This document shows positions 10,710-22,431 of a stretch of DNA of 64,000 nt, piece by piece; position 1 is the stretch's first letter; each line of letters starts with the position of its first letter. The DNA comes from Cycas panzhihuaensis (taxonomy: Eukaryota > Cycadophyta): positions 235,917,741 through 235,981,740 of the forward strand of contig CM041465.1 in NCBI GenBank assembly GCA_023213395.1, read 5' to 3'. The notes under the pieces are model-generated. The model was given only the letters and a program-made list of their open reading frames with translations, did not search any database and was not told the DNA's origin. Both the position numbers and the translations under genes were made by a program.

Positions 10710-10874
10710 ATGGCCTTGAACATCTATATTGACGGTGGGAGCTGAGGGAACCTTGGAACTACTACCTCAGTATGGGTTATTCATGATCATAGAGGAATTA
10801 TTATCATTAGTGATAGTTTCTTTATTTCTTAAGCAATCAATAATGAATTTGAATAACTCACTATTATTGGAGCC
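10710..10874 (+). pseudogene. Tat-e aRNH, N-terminal part
   Basis: Starts MALNIYIDGGS (catalytic Asp in a DGGS-GN context) and runs to NNEFE, which holds the catalytic-Glu region, then stops at the left end of Tat-c. It is diverged from the Tat-a to Tat-d aRNH proteins, and three TGA/TAA codons interrupt it. The rest of the domain is found 27 kb away at 37945, on the other side of Tat-c. This and the flanking GAGCC/GATCC repeat show that Tat-c inserted here. Confidence 0.75.
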
Positions 10875-11471
10875 TATTTGCCAGCTACCAAGAATGGATA
10901 TGAACAGGTCGACTCAAGTAAGCATATGTATGCTTCTTCCTTTTCACTTCTACTGTTTCTTTGGGAAGGTTGATGGAAGTGCTGCCTTATTGCATGATTG
11001 ACTGCTTCATTTTGTATGATCACCTTGCATCTGTTGCTTGATCATGCTACTTATCGTATTGTGAGCCTATGACGACCTAGTGGGACCTACCTTCCTATAA
11101 GGTAGGCATCCCTATGGCACTCTATGACCCTCTGTGCTACCTCCACATCGCCTTAAGCCTCACTTGATTTGTATGACCCATTCATACCTTGACCTCGCAT
11201 CCTTATCATGACATTTTCAAGACCTCTAGCCTCTGATACTACTTTTGGCTGTGTTCACATACCTTCTGGACTGTCCCTAGCCACCTAGAGAGGAGGGCCA
11301 GCCCCTCCCTGGCCTACCACATCAGCTTTTTAGGCTCTCAAAACCCAAATTATTACCATTCTAGCTTTCTGGTCCCGCACCACTGTAAACTTAGCGGTAC
11401 TATGAAGTTTACCGTAGTACCGTGAAGTTTACCGCGGTGTAACTGTTATAACTTATTTTTAAAAAATTGTC

Positions 11472-11505
11472 GTGGCAATTCTCGCTTTTTCCATGGAATT
11501 GCCAC
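11472..11505 (+). promoter_or_regulatory. U3 inverted repeat of Tat-c
   Basis: GTGGCAATTC (11472-11481) and GAATTGCCAC (11496-11505) pair perfectly over a 14-nt spacer, about 60-70 bp upstream of the degenerate TATA region. Tat-b has GTGGCAGTTCC/GGAACTGCCAC at the same place, so the two arms have changed together. Confidence 0.6.
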
Positions 11506-12646
11506 ATGGCCTCGCACCTAGCTCAGCCCTATTCATGCCCTATTTGCTTGTTTAGGGTTGAGATGAATATAATTCTTAAAATCATTATCAGTTTACCTCT
11601 CTTAGATCTCTTGGCTCTCCAACACCATCTTCCACTTTTGCAGTTCCTGCTTTTCTCTTCTGTCCTTTCACAGGTGCGCCTACGGACCTACGTTTCCTAT
11701 TGCTGCAGTCCAGGATCCACCTATAATGGCTCTTCTCCATGGTGGGAATTTCTTCTATAGGCACTCATAAGCAATTTTTGCATAGTTCTCTCCCAAATAC
11801 ACCCCAACAAGTGCCGCCTCACTAGCCCTTAGGAATCCTCACCGGAAACCACCAGAGGAACTCTTCCTCTTCACTGGTTGTAGGGGAAAACCTACCCTAG
11901 ACTCAGCCTGATAGGTACTATAGGTCTTATTCTTAGAGTTTATTATGTATTATGTCCATATGAGACTCCTTTCCAAGTGTATTTTCTTGCTTTCCTCTCA
12001 TTTGGCTATAGTAAACATTGTTTCCTTTGAGTTTAGCTATGTACCTTCAGATTTTTGCCATTTCTCTACTAGTTTTCCTTAAGAAAGCAGTGGGAGAAGA
12101 TCCATAAAGGCTAGGTGAAGGGAATAAGGTGGGATCCATCCCACTTAGGCCTACTCCCCAAGGGCAACCCCCTTCCCACCTTTCTTCTCTTGCTCCATGC
12201 TTTCCTTGGGTTAACTAGGAGAAGGTGGAGCTTAGGCCTATGCTGGATTATCAGTGTGTGCAGCCCTTAATGCACTGATTCTAGGCCTGCATGCCTCTCT
12301 TTTGGGCCCCCATAGTACCCCTAACATTGCTTGGCACCCCTTAAAGACCTTGGTTGAGGTTTGTATATCGGATTGCTGCCCATAGTAATCTTGTTGTCTT
12401 AATACCTCTTCAACACTTTGTTACACTTATCCCCATGCTTCTTAGCTGTTATAAGTTGCCATTTGTCCTTAACTTGCTGTGCTAAAAGGCTATGTAGAGA
12501 ACCTTAGTGGAGGGTTTGGCCATCCTGAGGCTTCCCTTCCCTCTTTCTTGCTTGATATGTGTGTTTGCTTGGGCGAAATTGGAGTTATTTGTAGTAGTAA
12601 TTTCTCTAACTTGATATAATATTTTGACATATACATCGCATATACT

Positions 12647-12648
<2 letters not shown>

Positions 12649-12718
<70 letters not shown>
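12649..12718 (+). repeat. (TA)n microsatellite
   Basis: An uninterrupted TA tract of about 70 bp in the R/U5 part of the Tat-c 5' LTR. The same site in the 3' LTR (about 36941-36958) has only about 18 bp. The reading frame it produces is an artefact. Confidence 0.95.
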
Positions 12719-12719
<1 letters not shown>

Positions 12720-12885
12720 CTCTTCTTGTAGCCCCTTCTTAGAAGGGATAAGCTCTTGTATGTGCAGGTTGATGTGGTATTTTCATGAAGGGAAAAGGCG
12801 TCTGGATCCAGGTAAGATTTACCCGCCTTTTTTCCTTTGCTTTATTTGCTTCCTTTTTGTTCTGCTTTCTTTTCATAAGGGGAAG

Positions 12886-13143
12886 GTAAGGAAGCCCCCA
12901 TCCTTCGCATTAATCTTGATCACACATTCATTGGCTGGTGAGAGGATGTGCGTTGTGCATAGGTGAGGTCTTCCGTTGACCGCTACACCTCTTGGGTATG
13001 CGCCATCTCTCTCTCTTCACCCTTCCATTTTCCTTTCTTAGTTTTATTTAAAATCTATGCTCTATTTTAATAGATCACATGAAAGTGAAAGGTTAATGAT
13101 ATTGGTTACTTGCATTTATATGTCATATGCTTGTTCCATGTAG
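12886..13143 (+). other. Predicted U5 leader intron of Tat-c
   Basis: The donor lies in the invariant 20-mer at 12879-12898 (GAAG|GTAAGG) and the acceptor is CATGTAG|GAAAA. Length is 258 nt, identical to the pair in the 3' LTR (37126-37383). A second donor-like CCAG|GTAAGA lies about 75 nt upstream. Confidence 0.45.
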
Positions 13144-13705
13144 GAAAATGACATAGTAGGAACCCCATTCCTCTTCCTCTTTCCATCCATCCAAGCACAC
13201 CCTTAGATGAATTTTGTTTAGCTTTGTTTACTTGTAAGCATAATACTTGTTCTTCTTTTCTCTTTTGCCTTTGAGTTGCTAAAAGGAGAATGTAGTTTTA
13301 GCTCCTTTTCCACTCTCTCTCTTGGTTCTATTTGCCTAAGACAAATAACTAAGGGAGACCTGCTTACACTATAGGCCTTCGCATACCTCGTTCGCACCTG
13401 TTTCCCTTTGTCATAGGGAAACCCCTTGAGGATTCCTCCTCTTTCCTTCTAGCCATCCAAGGGTGGGAGGACCTTCCCCTTGAGACCATCCAGGGTACCT
13501 CCTATATGCAGTCTCTCTTCTGGATTGAGGGCTACTCTAAGGTAGTTAGGTGTCATTTGTAGGTCCTAAATTTATGCTCCAACGCATGGGGTGCCCTGTG
13601 TGGCGCTCTCTTTGCTTATAGGTTCTTGCCCATACCTTCAACATCAAGTGTTGACTGTTATCATTCCTATCGAGCATAGTGACTATCCCATAGATGCGCA
13701 TCCAC

Positions 13706-13723
13706 TCATGACCATACTGGGGA
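13706..13723 (+). other. Primer binding site of Tat-c (mutated)
   Basis: TCATGACCATACTGGGGA follows the LTR end by one base. It matches the Tat-d site except for TGG to TCA at the start. About 145 bp of leader lie between it and gag. Confidence 0.55.
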
Positions 13724-13869
13724 ACTGCTAGTAGGGGAGCTAGTTCCTATCCCTTTCTGTTGGTACTACTACCTTTTAGTGGTCTTCTCCACTTATCTCT
13801 TTCATTAGGCAGTCTCTAACGCATACTTTGCATTTCTTTTTCCTCTTCTGATGCTTTGGTAAGTTTTGT

Positions 13870-15528
13870 ATGTGATGTTTCTCACGTCACCTACGTGGTT
13901 TACTTTCATTGTTAGAAGACCCTGCATATCATCTTCTTTCATTATCGAATCCTGATTCAACAATGGAAGGATACCCTTGAGATTGGGCTTATCATGCCTT
14001 TGCTTTGGGAGCTCATGAGTTCACCGCATCCATTTTGGGATCCACCCAAGAGGGTGATGATCCTATTTACTATCTGGGTGATTAGCATCACCCACTTGAT
14101 GCCCATCCCTCTACTCATGGAGTAGAGGGTCCATCTTCTCTCGAGATTCACAACCCAGTTGGTGATTCTTATGAGGAGAACCTTGAGGGGTCTACTTCGT
14201 TTGAGGTCCCATGTACCTCTTATGATCACGTGGATACCCCTCCTACTGACATGGTTGAAGCCCTTAATGAGTGCTTCTGTACGGCTCATCTTCATTTACA
14301 TCCCAGATGGTTTGAAGATGTCTTGTGTGGTGGGGCACCCTCCTTATCCATGCATATCTTGCTGTGTTCATCTGCATCTACACCTCCCACAATGAGTAAT
14401 CTATTTGTGCCTACACATTCATCCCACTCTATCCTTACATCTACCTTATAGATATCTATCACACTCCCTACTTCTCATCATGGTCCCAGCTCTAAAAGGC
14501 CCACTCATGGTATATCCTTCTCCTAGCTTGGGGTTAGCATACCTTTTCCTAGTCAAGCTAACATGCCACTACCTAACATGGTGCATGCATTTCCTAGTAG
14601 GCCTAGAGGTCCTACTAATACCTCTACTACTAGTGATGTGGGATCCACTCCCACGTATACTCAAATCCAACTTAATGGTCCTACTCTTTACGTACCCCTA
14701 GGCTATACTTCTCAGCCTTGGGTGCACGATAAAGGGAACCATATTCCAGCTTATGGGGTGGACCAATTACATCCATATGGGGTTGCACCACCTATAGGCA
14801 ACCCATATGGACAAAACTCAGCTCCATACCCTTCTTTTCCTCCATCTTGCGTAGCTCCTTACACTGTGCCTTTGTAAGGAAACCCAACTCCCTTTCAAAG
14901 CGCTTACCCTCAAGTCCCTTTTCAGCATGGGATATTTCCTCAAGGAGGGATGGGCCTACCACTCCCATATGTTCCTTGTCCATTACCTCCTACATCATTC
15001 GCTAATCCTATGGTCTAGGCGAGGGCACATCCCTTCACAGATTATAGATCAACACACTTATATATTGAGGTGTTAAGAACCAATTTGCTGCCTCATCCTT
15101 TTGAAGTTCCTAAGTTCAATGGAACTTCTTCACAGGATCTGGCAGAGTACGCCTGTAGTTTCTCTATGGCATGCATAGACTACTGGGCCTATGATCATAT
15201 ACTAATAAAATTATTTCCACGTTCCCTACAAGGTGATGCCCTTAAATGCTTTTATCGCCTGCCTACCCATTCCATTTCCTCATTCCAGCAACTTGTGGAT
15301 GAGTTCATCAACTATTTTAATGTGGCTCGTCCATTTGAAAGTGGAGTGAAATCCCTCCTTTTGCTTAAACAAGGTCACAATAAAATGAATCATGACTTTA
15401 TACGGTAATTTCATGACCTCCTCCATTCCACTAAGGCTACTTTGCCTGAGGAATTGAAGAAGGATCTCTTTGTTAATGCACTTTGCCTAGAAGTCCATGT
15501 GGAAGTCCTTAAGATGGAAGCAACTATA
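13870..15528 (+). pseudogene. gag of Tat-c, first part
   Basis: Capsid-type polyprotein start. The second codon is TGA. Reading otherwise stays in one frame, broken only by stops: an N-terminal LLEDP...EGDDPIYY block, a Pro/Gly/Gln-rich middle (PYGQN, PFQ.G.FPQGGMG), then the retrotransposon gag homology region (ALKCFYRLPTHSISSFQQLV, then NYFNVARPFESG). The frame is cut at 15528 by Tat-b inside a VEVLKM segment and resumes at 29377. Compared with Tat-b it retains Trp in CIDYWAYD, which has become a stop there. Confidence 0.85.
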
Positions 15529-18147
15529 TGTTTCCCAGCTACCAGGAATGGACTTGAGATGCATCGACTCAGGTAAGCTCAGGTATATATTTGTGCTCCC
15601 ATTTCCACTCTTGTGTGACTGAGATTGTTTAGTATAGATTGCCTGACGCATGCTTGCCTGCCATTTGCATGATTGCATTTCTTTTTTGCTTGATCACACT
15701 GCTTGCGCCTGCCACATGCCACTCAGCCTATGATGACCCACAATGGGGGCATTCTTCAGCGAGTCCTACACCCTGTATGGCACATAGCCACCCACATCAT
15801 CTCCACGGCCCCTTGGGATGCCTTAGCCAGTCGCATTTCACTTTTGACGGCATCCTGCCTATGCTTAGGATTGCTTTCCGAGTATGATTGGATCCCCAGT
15901 CGAGACTCATCTCTCTTTCCTAACCACTTGTCAGTCACTTGGGCACCAATTCCCAGCTTGTTCAGCCCTAACTTGTTCCCTGCTTAGCTTCAGACCTCAT
16001 TTTTGGCTTGATTTTTGCCTATAGGCCCGTACCGCTATAAACTTAGCAGTACAATGATATTTGCTGTGGTACCGTGATGTTTACCATAGTACGACTATTC
16101 AAAAAAGTTTTTTAAATCTCACGTGGCAGTTCCCACTCTTTTTGTGGAACTGCCACATGGCACCTGCACGTTTTGACTTCCCCGTGACTCTCAACATTCA
16201 CTTAGGGTCAGTAGGGAATAAAAACCAAAAGGTTACTCATTCCTTCTTCTTCTTCACTTATTTTTTGGATGCAACTCCTACAACTCTCCTCTAACTACTA
16301 TAGAACAAGCATATACTTCAGCTGCTACTCTTCCTACAGAGACTACTGCTACATATCAGGCTCAGCACTAGTAGTTTCAGGCCTCTTTTTGCAGCTTCAT
16401 ACAGTGGCAAGGAAGGGCATTTACAGGATTCTCCAAGAAGGAAGCTTCAAGGTCCCAAATCGTAGTGGTCTTTCTCACAGTGGCCTCTCCTCCAAAACTA
16501 ACCATCAAACCCTATCAAGTGTAGGTCTTTTATGCAATTTTCTAGCAGCCATAAACTCTCACTCTCTGCCATAAGGTACCGTCCATATTTTCCTTAAGGT
16601 TTTATGCACTTTCCTTATCATTTTATGAATAAGTGCTTGGTTCATTTACCTTCTTTGACTCTGTACCTAGTTAGCACTAGATCTTTGTATTTGGGTGTTG
16701 TAGTGCTTCCCTTTACTGTCTTGCAAGCCTACTTTAAGGTGGCTATGCAGAGGGGGTGACACAAAGGAAAGTAGAGGGAGAAAGGCGGGGCCAGTGTCCC
16801 TTACAAACCTTCTCCCCAAGGGTCCAAACCCTTCTTTTCTTTCCCCCTGCACCTATTTAGCTAAGGACTTGGGAACCTACTCCCCAAATCTAAACCAACA
16901 TTGACAGTCCCTTGCCACGCTGGTTCCAGCCCCTTATTTGCTAGTTTTGGGCACCTCATAAGCCCTAAAACCACTCCTTCTTGGTTCATAACTCACAGCC
17001 CATCCCACTAGACGATCTGCTACTCATAGCACCTCATTCTTTTATGTATGCTTATACATTGTCCTGCTATTTTTCCCCTTTTTTGCTTGTTACCCTATGT
17101 CATCATTATAGTTCATCTCTCCTTCCCCGAGGCCACGTGGGGATTTCCATAGGTGAGCTATCCATTTTGAGGCTAACTCCTTTGTTTGGGTATCAATTGA
17201 TATGGTTGTTTGTTGGAATCCTGTTTGGAGTTGTTTTAATTGGAATAATATGCACATGCCTTGATTTAGTTTGATTTTATCTCTTCTATATTTAGGCATA
17301 TATATTAGATATACTTTGTGGCCCCTCTTCTGAGAGGGAGAAACTTGTATGTTTGACTAGCAGATCTTGCGATCGTGGAGTTATGCACGAGATGAGCCAG
17401 TTAACAGGTTCGTTTCTTGTTTGTTGCTTTTCTACATTTCCCTTTGTTACTGCTTTGCTTTACTTTTTGCATACATTGGGGAGGTAAGTTAGCCTCCTTT
17501 GGCTGCACGGCAACCATCGCCTGTTGGTCTCACCCATGTGACAAGTGGAGCGAGAAGGCATGTAAAGCAACAGGATTCACAATGCTTTATTCGAGCATTA
17601 GATCCAGGTATTCCTCTCTTTCTCTTTTATCCCTTTTCCTATAGCATTGTTTCCTATGCATGTGCATGCATATTAAAAACACGTAGGAAATGAAAAAAGG
17701 GAAAGAACACATCTGTGTATTTGCATGTCTATTTTTTCTTCATAGTTGTTTTGTTATACATAGATAGTCTCCCTTGGACATGAGCTACCCATTTCTCGCT
17801 CCTTTGATTAGCTTGTACGTAGACATCAGACTACATGCACCCCACCTATGCACTACCTTCTCTCATCTTTGAGAAGATGCAGCCTGCTAGGTCCCTTCTT
17901 CCTCTTCCCAGTTATCTAAGGGGTAGGAGGGCCTCGCCTTTCGAGATGATACAAGGCCTTGCCTTACGTCCCTCTCCCAGATCACCTAGAAGTAATTAGT
18001 CACCTTTGTAGGTCCCAAATTTGTGCTTCGGCACACAGATGCCCTGCATGGTGATTCCTTACTATTCAATCTGATTCACAACTTGACTTAGTCCTATACA
18101 GTTATACCTTACTAAACGTAGGAAACCACCCCGCGGGAAGCGTTTCA
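15529..18147 (+). repeat. 5' LTR of Tat-b (2619 bp, family B)
   Basis: TGTTTCCCAGC...GCGTTTCA. U3 repeats at about 16026-16095, inverted repeat 16123-16156, an AATAAAAA TATA-like site near 16217, and a shorter variant of the donor element (GGGGAGGTAAGTTAG) at 17478, followed by an acceptor-like ACGTAG|GAAAT near 17687. Confidence 0.92.
16123..16156 (+). promoter_or_regulatory. U3 inverted repeat of Tat-b
   Basis: GTGGCAGTTCC (16123-16133) pairs with GGAACTGCCAC (16146-16156). The left arm sits in CACGTGG, a G-box-like context recognised by plant bZIP factors in other genes. The 3' LTR copy (about 27333-27370) has decayed by single transitions. Confidence 0.6.
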
Positions 18148-18148
18148 C

Positions 18149-18166
18149 TGGCAACCATACTAGGGA
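18149..18166 (+). other. Primer binding site of Tat-b
   Basis: TGGCAACCATACTAGGGA, one base after the LTR end. It matches the TGG-RAC-CTGGGGA form I recall for Tat/Ogre elements; the tRNA is uncertain. Confidence 0.6.
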
Positions 18167-18317
18167 GCTACCAGTAAGGGAACTAGTTTCGCTTCTCTTC
18201 CTATTGGTGTTCTTGCCTTTAGGCAATCCTTTTTACTTACTTCTTTAGTTGGGCAGCCCCCAACGTGTCTATTTCATACCTTTTTCTTTCTTCTAACAAC
18301 ATTTGCAAAGGCGTTGC

Positions 18318-21300
18318 ATGCGACATTTCTTGCATCGCTTGCAAAGTCTACCGCCCTTGTTAGAAGACCCATCGTGTTATTCCCTTCTGTTATCAGATTC
18401 TGATTCGACAATGGAACGCTATCATTCTGATTGGGCCTACCATACCTTAGTCTCAGGAACTCAAGAGTTTCCTGCATCCGTTCTAGGATCCACCTAGGAG
18501 GGTGATGATCCCATTTATTACCCAGGTGACTAACCTCATCCCTTCAATCTTCATCCTTCTGCTCATGCAGCGGAAGGCTCGCCTCTTTATGAGATTCACC
18601 ATCTGATTGGCGATTCTTATGAGGAGCGCCCTGAGGGGTCTCCGTCGTTTGAGGTCCCATCGACCTCGTATGGTTACGACGATACCCCTCCTGCCGACGT
18701 GATTGAATCCATCAGCGAATACTTTCGAGCAACTTGCCTTCAACCATGTCCCAAGTGGTTTGAAAAAGCCTTGCACAATAGGGCGTCTTCTTCATCCACA
18801 CCTGCATCTCCTACGACAAATAATTTTTCCATCCATACACATTTGTCCCATGCCGTGTCTACACCTGCTTCGGGGACAAGTGTTGCACCCTCCATTCCTA
18901 GTCATGGTCCTGGTTCTTCAGGACTTGTTCGTGGCATGTCTTTTTCCTAGCTTGGGGTTAGCATGCCTTTCCCAAGCCAAACGAATATGCCACCCTTAAA
19001 TATGGCACATGCCTTCCGTAGTAGGACTAGAGGTCCTACTAGTGCTATTATCACTAGCTATGTGGGACCTGCTCCTACATATGTTCAAAGCCCATCCAGT
19101 GGTTGTTCCCTTTACTTACCCCCAGGTTATGCATCTCAACCTTGGGGGCAGGGTAAGGGAAACCATCTTCTAGCTTATGGAGTGGACCCGTTACACCCTT
19201 ATAGGATTGCACCACCTACGGGTGGCCCATATGGGCAGAATCTGGTCCCGCACCCCCCATTTCTATTTTCCAGCACAACTTCTTTCGCTACGCCTTTGCA
19301 AAGGAACATGCCTCCCTTCCAAGGCATTTATCCTCAAGCCCCCTTCCAACAAGGGGCATTTCCCCAAGGAGGGATGGGTTTACCACCCCCATCTATTCCT
19401 TGCTCATTATTGTTCATCGATCCTATGGCCCATGTAAGAGCATGTCTCTTCATGGATTATAGGTTGACGATGTTATTCGTTGAGGCATTAAGAACTAATC
19501 TGCCACTTCACCCTCCTGAAGTTTCCAAATTTGATGGAACTTTATCGTAAGACCCAACTAAACACGTGCGTAGTTTTTCTATGGCATGTATAGATTACTA
19601 GGCTTATGACCATATCCTAATGAAACTGTTTCCATGATCCTTGCAGGGTGATGCCCTTAAATGGTTCTATCATCTCCCTGCCCACTCCATCTTTTCATTC
19701 CAGCAATTGGTGGACGAATTCATCAACTACTTTGATGTAGCCCATCCATTCGAGAGCGGAATAAAATCTCTCCTTTCGCTCAAACAAGGTCATGATAAAA
19801 TGAATCGTTACTTTGTGAGACGATTCCATGACCTCCTTCACTCTACTAAGGCCACGTTGCCTGAGGAGTTGAAGAGAGATCTTTTTGTTAATGTACTTCG
19901 CCCCAAAATACATGTGGAAGTCCTCAAAATGGGGGCAACCATATGCGATTCTGCGATCACAAAATGCTTAGCGTTAGAGGCTAGTGAGATCCAAGCCGGA
20001 CTCAAGAGGCCACTTAAGCCCTCACAACGTCGTGAGGCACCTCCCCTAGCCAAGGAAACTAGACCTTTTCAACCCACCAGGTCTACTCCTCATTCTACTG
20101 AAAGGACTTTAGACCTCCTTACTTCTACCATATGCTCATTTGAGCGCATGATGAAGGAGCTTAAACTCTAAACCCCTTCATCGCCAACCTCCAACAAACC
20201 AATTCAACAAGCCTCTCATGCCATTCCCCCCAAAGGGGGTAGTACCCAACCTTCTCAAGTGAGGAAAGTTGATCCTTCCCTTGAGAAGAAGTGGTGCTCT
20301 GTCCACGGGGAATGCTTTCATGATGACTCGCATTATTGGGTGCAACACCCTCGTGATGCCCCACCACGCGATTCATCTCCCAGATGGGCGTCAAGGCCCA
20401 ATCTCGATCAACCCATTCATAAGGATCTGTTCCCCAAACATGGGGAGTGTGATCGTAATGCTCAACAAAGAAACAACTGAAATTAGGGTAGATCCCCTGA
20501 TTCTTGCCCTTCATATGGTTAAGGGAAGGGTATGCGAGATTCATCATCCTCCTCACATTCCCCTGACAACCACGTTCCTTTGCCTTTGTGATCCCGTAAC
20601 AAGGGAAAGAAGGTTATCCAATTACTTGAGACCACTCCATTGTATGCCTTAACCCGGTCTCAAGCCGTTAAAGAGGTAGTTGGTGCCTCTTCATCCACAT
20701 CTCACCTTGATCCTCTTCCAAAAACTTCTCTTCTGGAACCCCATGCACTTCCCAAGACTATTCCTATATGCCCTAGCCATTACGATTTTCAAAGAGCGCT
20801 TACCCAGCCTACGAAGGGGAAGCCCTTCTCTATTGTTGATGAGCTCTACACTATCACTACGGGGATGTCCTTGATGGATGTCTTGAGAAGCTGCCCTAAG
20901 CAACATGCTCTTCTTCTTGAAGCTCTTGGCCAACAAGATGCTTCCATCCATCTGATGAGTGCTACCTCCCATGGATCACCTGTCATCTCATTTGATCCCA
21001 AAGATCTCCCATCTCCTAGTAAGTGGGAGAAGCTTTTGTATTACCCATTCGTCATTACCATTGACACTCATGATTTTATCATAAAGAGGACCATTGTAGA
21101 TAATGGCTCCTCAATTAATGCTATGCATGTGCGTATGCTCAAGGAGCTAGGCATAGTAGCTCTTGAGTGTGTCCCTTGGAAATGCCAAGGGTATGATGGG
21201 ACTGAGAAGCCCCCTTTAGGGACAGTCTCCCTTTCCCTCACCTTAGGAGGGAAAATTGTTTCTGTCGAAGTCGTTGTACTCGATATCGATGTGGAGTACA

Positions 21301-22082
21301 ACCTCTTATTGGGCTGACCATCGCTCGACCAAATGGGAGCAATCTACTCCATGCATTGGGGGCAACTTAAATTCGTCCATGAAGGATGAGTTAAGGTCAT
21401 CGCCCATGAGCCTATACCATCTCACACCTCTCATCCAGCCTGCCAGGCTGTCTTCGATGATGAAGATAGTGATCTTGAGGAGGCCACCCCTTCTATGGGA
21501 CCTTTGTTTCAGGAGACCAACCTTCATCAGTCAGACCCTATGCCATGTCATGAGCCAAACCTAGTCAGGTTTGCCTCTATTGGTATAGGTGGTTACGGTT
21601 ACTTAGCCATCATAGGTGATTCTGAGTCAAATTATGAGGGTTATGAGCCCTCTCCTCGACATGTCACCCTGGTTTCATGAGCACCTAGGGGGATATCTCG
21701 ATCGAATATTCCTACTCCTCTTCATTCCACATTGGCTTACGAGCCGCTAGTCCTAAACCAGCCACTTATTTCACCTTCTTAGCCTCCTTGAGCGGTTTCA
21801 CATAGGCGTTCGCATCAACGAGCCACTCGTAGAGGCACTTCTTCTTCGCGCTTTAGATTCTTATGTAGGACTAAAGCTACTCCTACTCAGATGCAACCTT
21901 TCCATGCAATATGTCATGTGCCAGGTCCGTTGCACTCATCTGGTTCCGACCATAGCGAGTTTACTGGTGGGCCTAGCCACATTGGGCCTACCCTTCATCA
22001 CCTATCTCCTATTCTGTGTGTGACTACCCCTACCCCTATGTGGTCTAGGCACACCTCTTCCTCTCTTTATGCTCCAAAATGA
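18318..22082 (+). pseudogene. gag-protease of Tat-b, single decayed frame
   Basis: One frame runs about 1250 codons with no frameshift seen, interrupted only by isolated stops, most explicable as CAG/CAA/CGA/TGG turned into TAG/TAA/TGA. The ATG at 18318 aligns with the starts in Tat-c and Tat-d. Order: N-terminal LPPLLEDP block; Pro/Gly-rich middle; gag homology (about 19480-19930); basic/Ser-rich stretch; knuckle WCSVHGECFHDDSHY (about 20290-20335; CX2HX4H kept, last Cys now Tyr); protease with IVDNGSSINAM (Asp codon at 21099). After GGYGYLA the sequence leaves Tat-d homology: instead of RT come about 140 Ser/His/Pro/Arg-rich codons ending at TGA 22080-22082, which overlaps the AATGAG motif. 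Confidence 0.82.
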
Positions 22083-22431
22083 GCCTAAACTACCATCTTA
22101 AGTTTGTTCTCGTTCCTCCTAGCCACGGGTGGGATGACGACTTAAGATGGTCTTCTTCATCTCCTTATGGTTCCTCCCACGTAACCCGTATTCCCATTTC
22201 CTTTAGGACCTTGTCCTCCTATTTGGGCATCCCCCAGTTAGGACAACGCTCCGAAATGAGTCTAAACTACCATCCTAAGTTGTTCCCATTTCTCCCAGCC
22301 ATGGGTGGAATGACAACTTAGGATGGCCTCCTTTTTCTTTTCTGGTTCCTTCCATGGAACCCATGTTCCCATATCCTTTTGGGACTTTTGTCTTCCTATT
22401 TGGGTATCCCCCAATTAGGACGATGCTCTGG
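22078..22431 (+). repeat. 177-bp tandem duplication of the post-pol hairpin element in Tat-b
   Basis: Two units, 22078-22254 and 22255-22431, each beginning AATGAG-(C/T)C-TAAACTAC. Unit 1 has arms CCATCTTAAGT (22093-22103) and ACTTAAGATGG (22140-22150). Unit 2 has CCATCCTAAGTTGT (22270-22283) and ACAACTTAGGATGG (22313-22326). The arms stay complementary although the sequences differ. Tat-c and Tat-f have one unit each. Confidence 0.75.

Larger units (their letters stand above)
10875..13704 (+). repeat. 5' LTR of Tat-c (2830 bp)
   Basis: The first bases have decayed from TGTTTCCC to TATTTGCC; the end is GCGCATCCA. U3 repeats lie at about 11381-11446 and a perfect 10-bp inverted repeat at 11472-11505. 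It is 70 bp longer than its partner at 35185, largely because of the (TA)n tract at 12649-12718. A predicted intron spans 12886-13143. Confidence 0.85.

Noticed and set aside
12646-12966. Frame with a long Tyr-Ile run
   Set aside because: Product of the (TA)n microsatellite; absent in the partner LTR.
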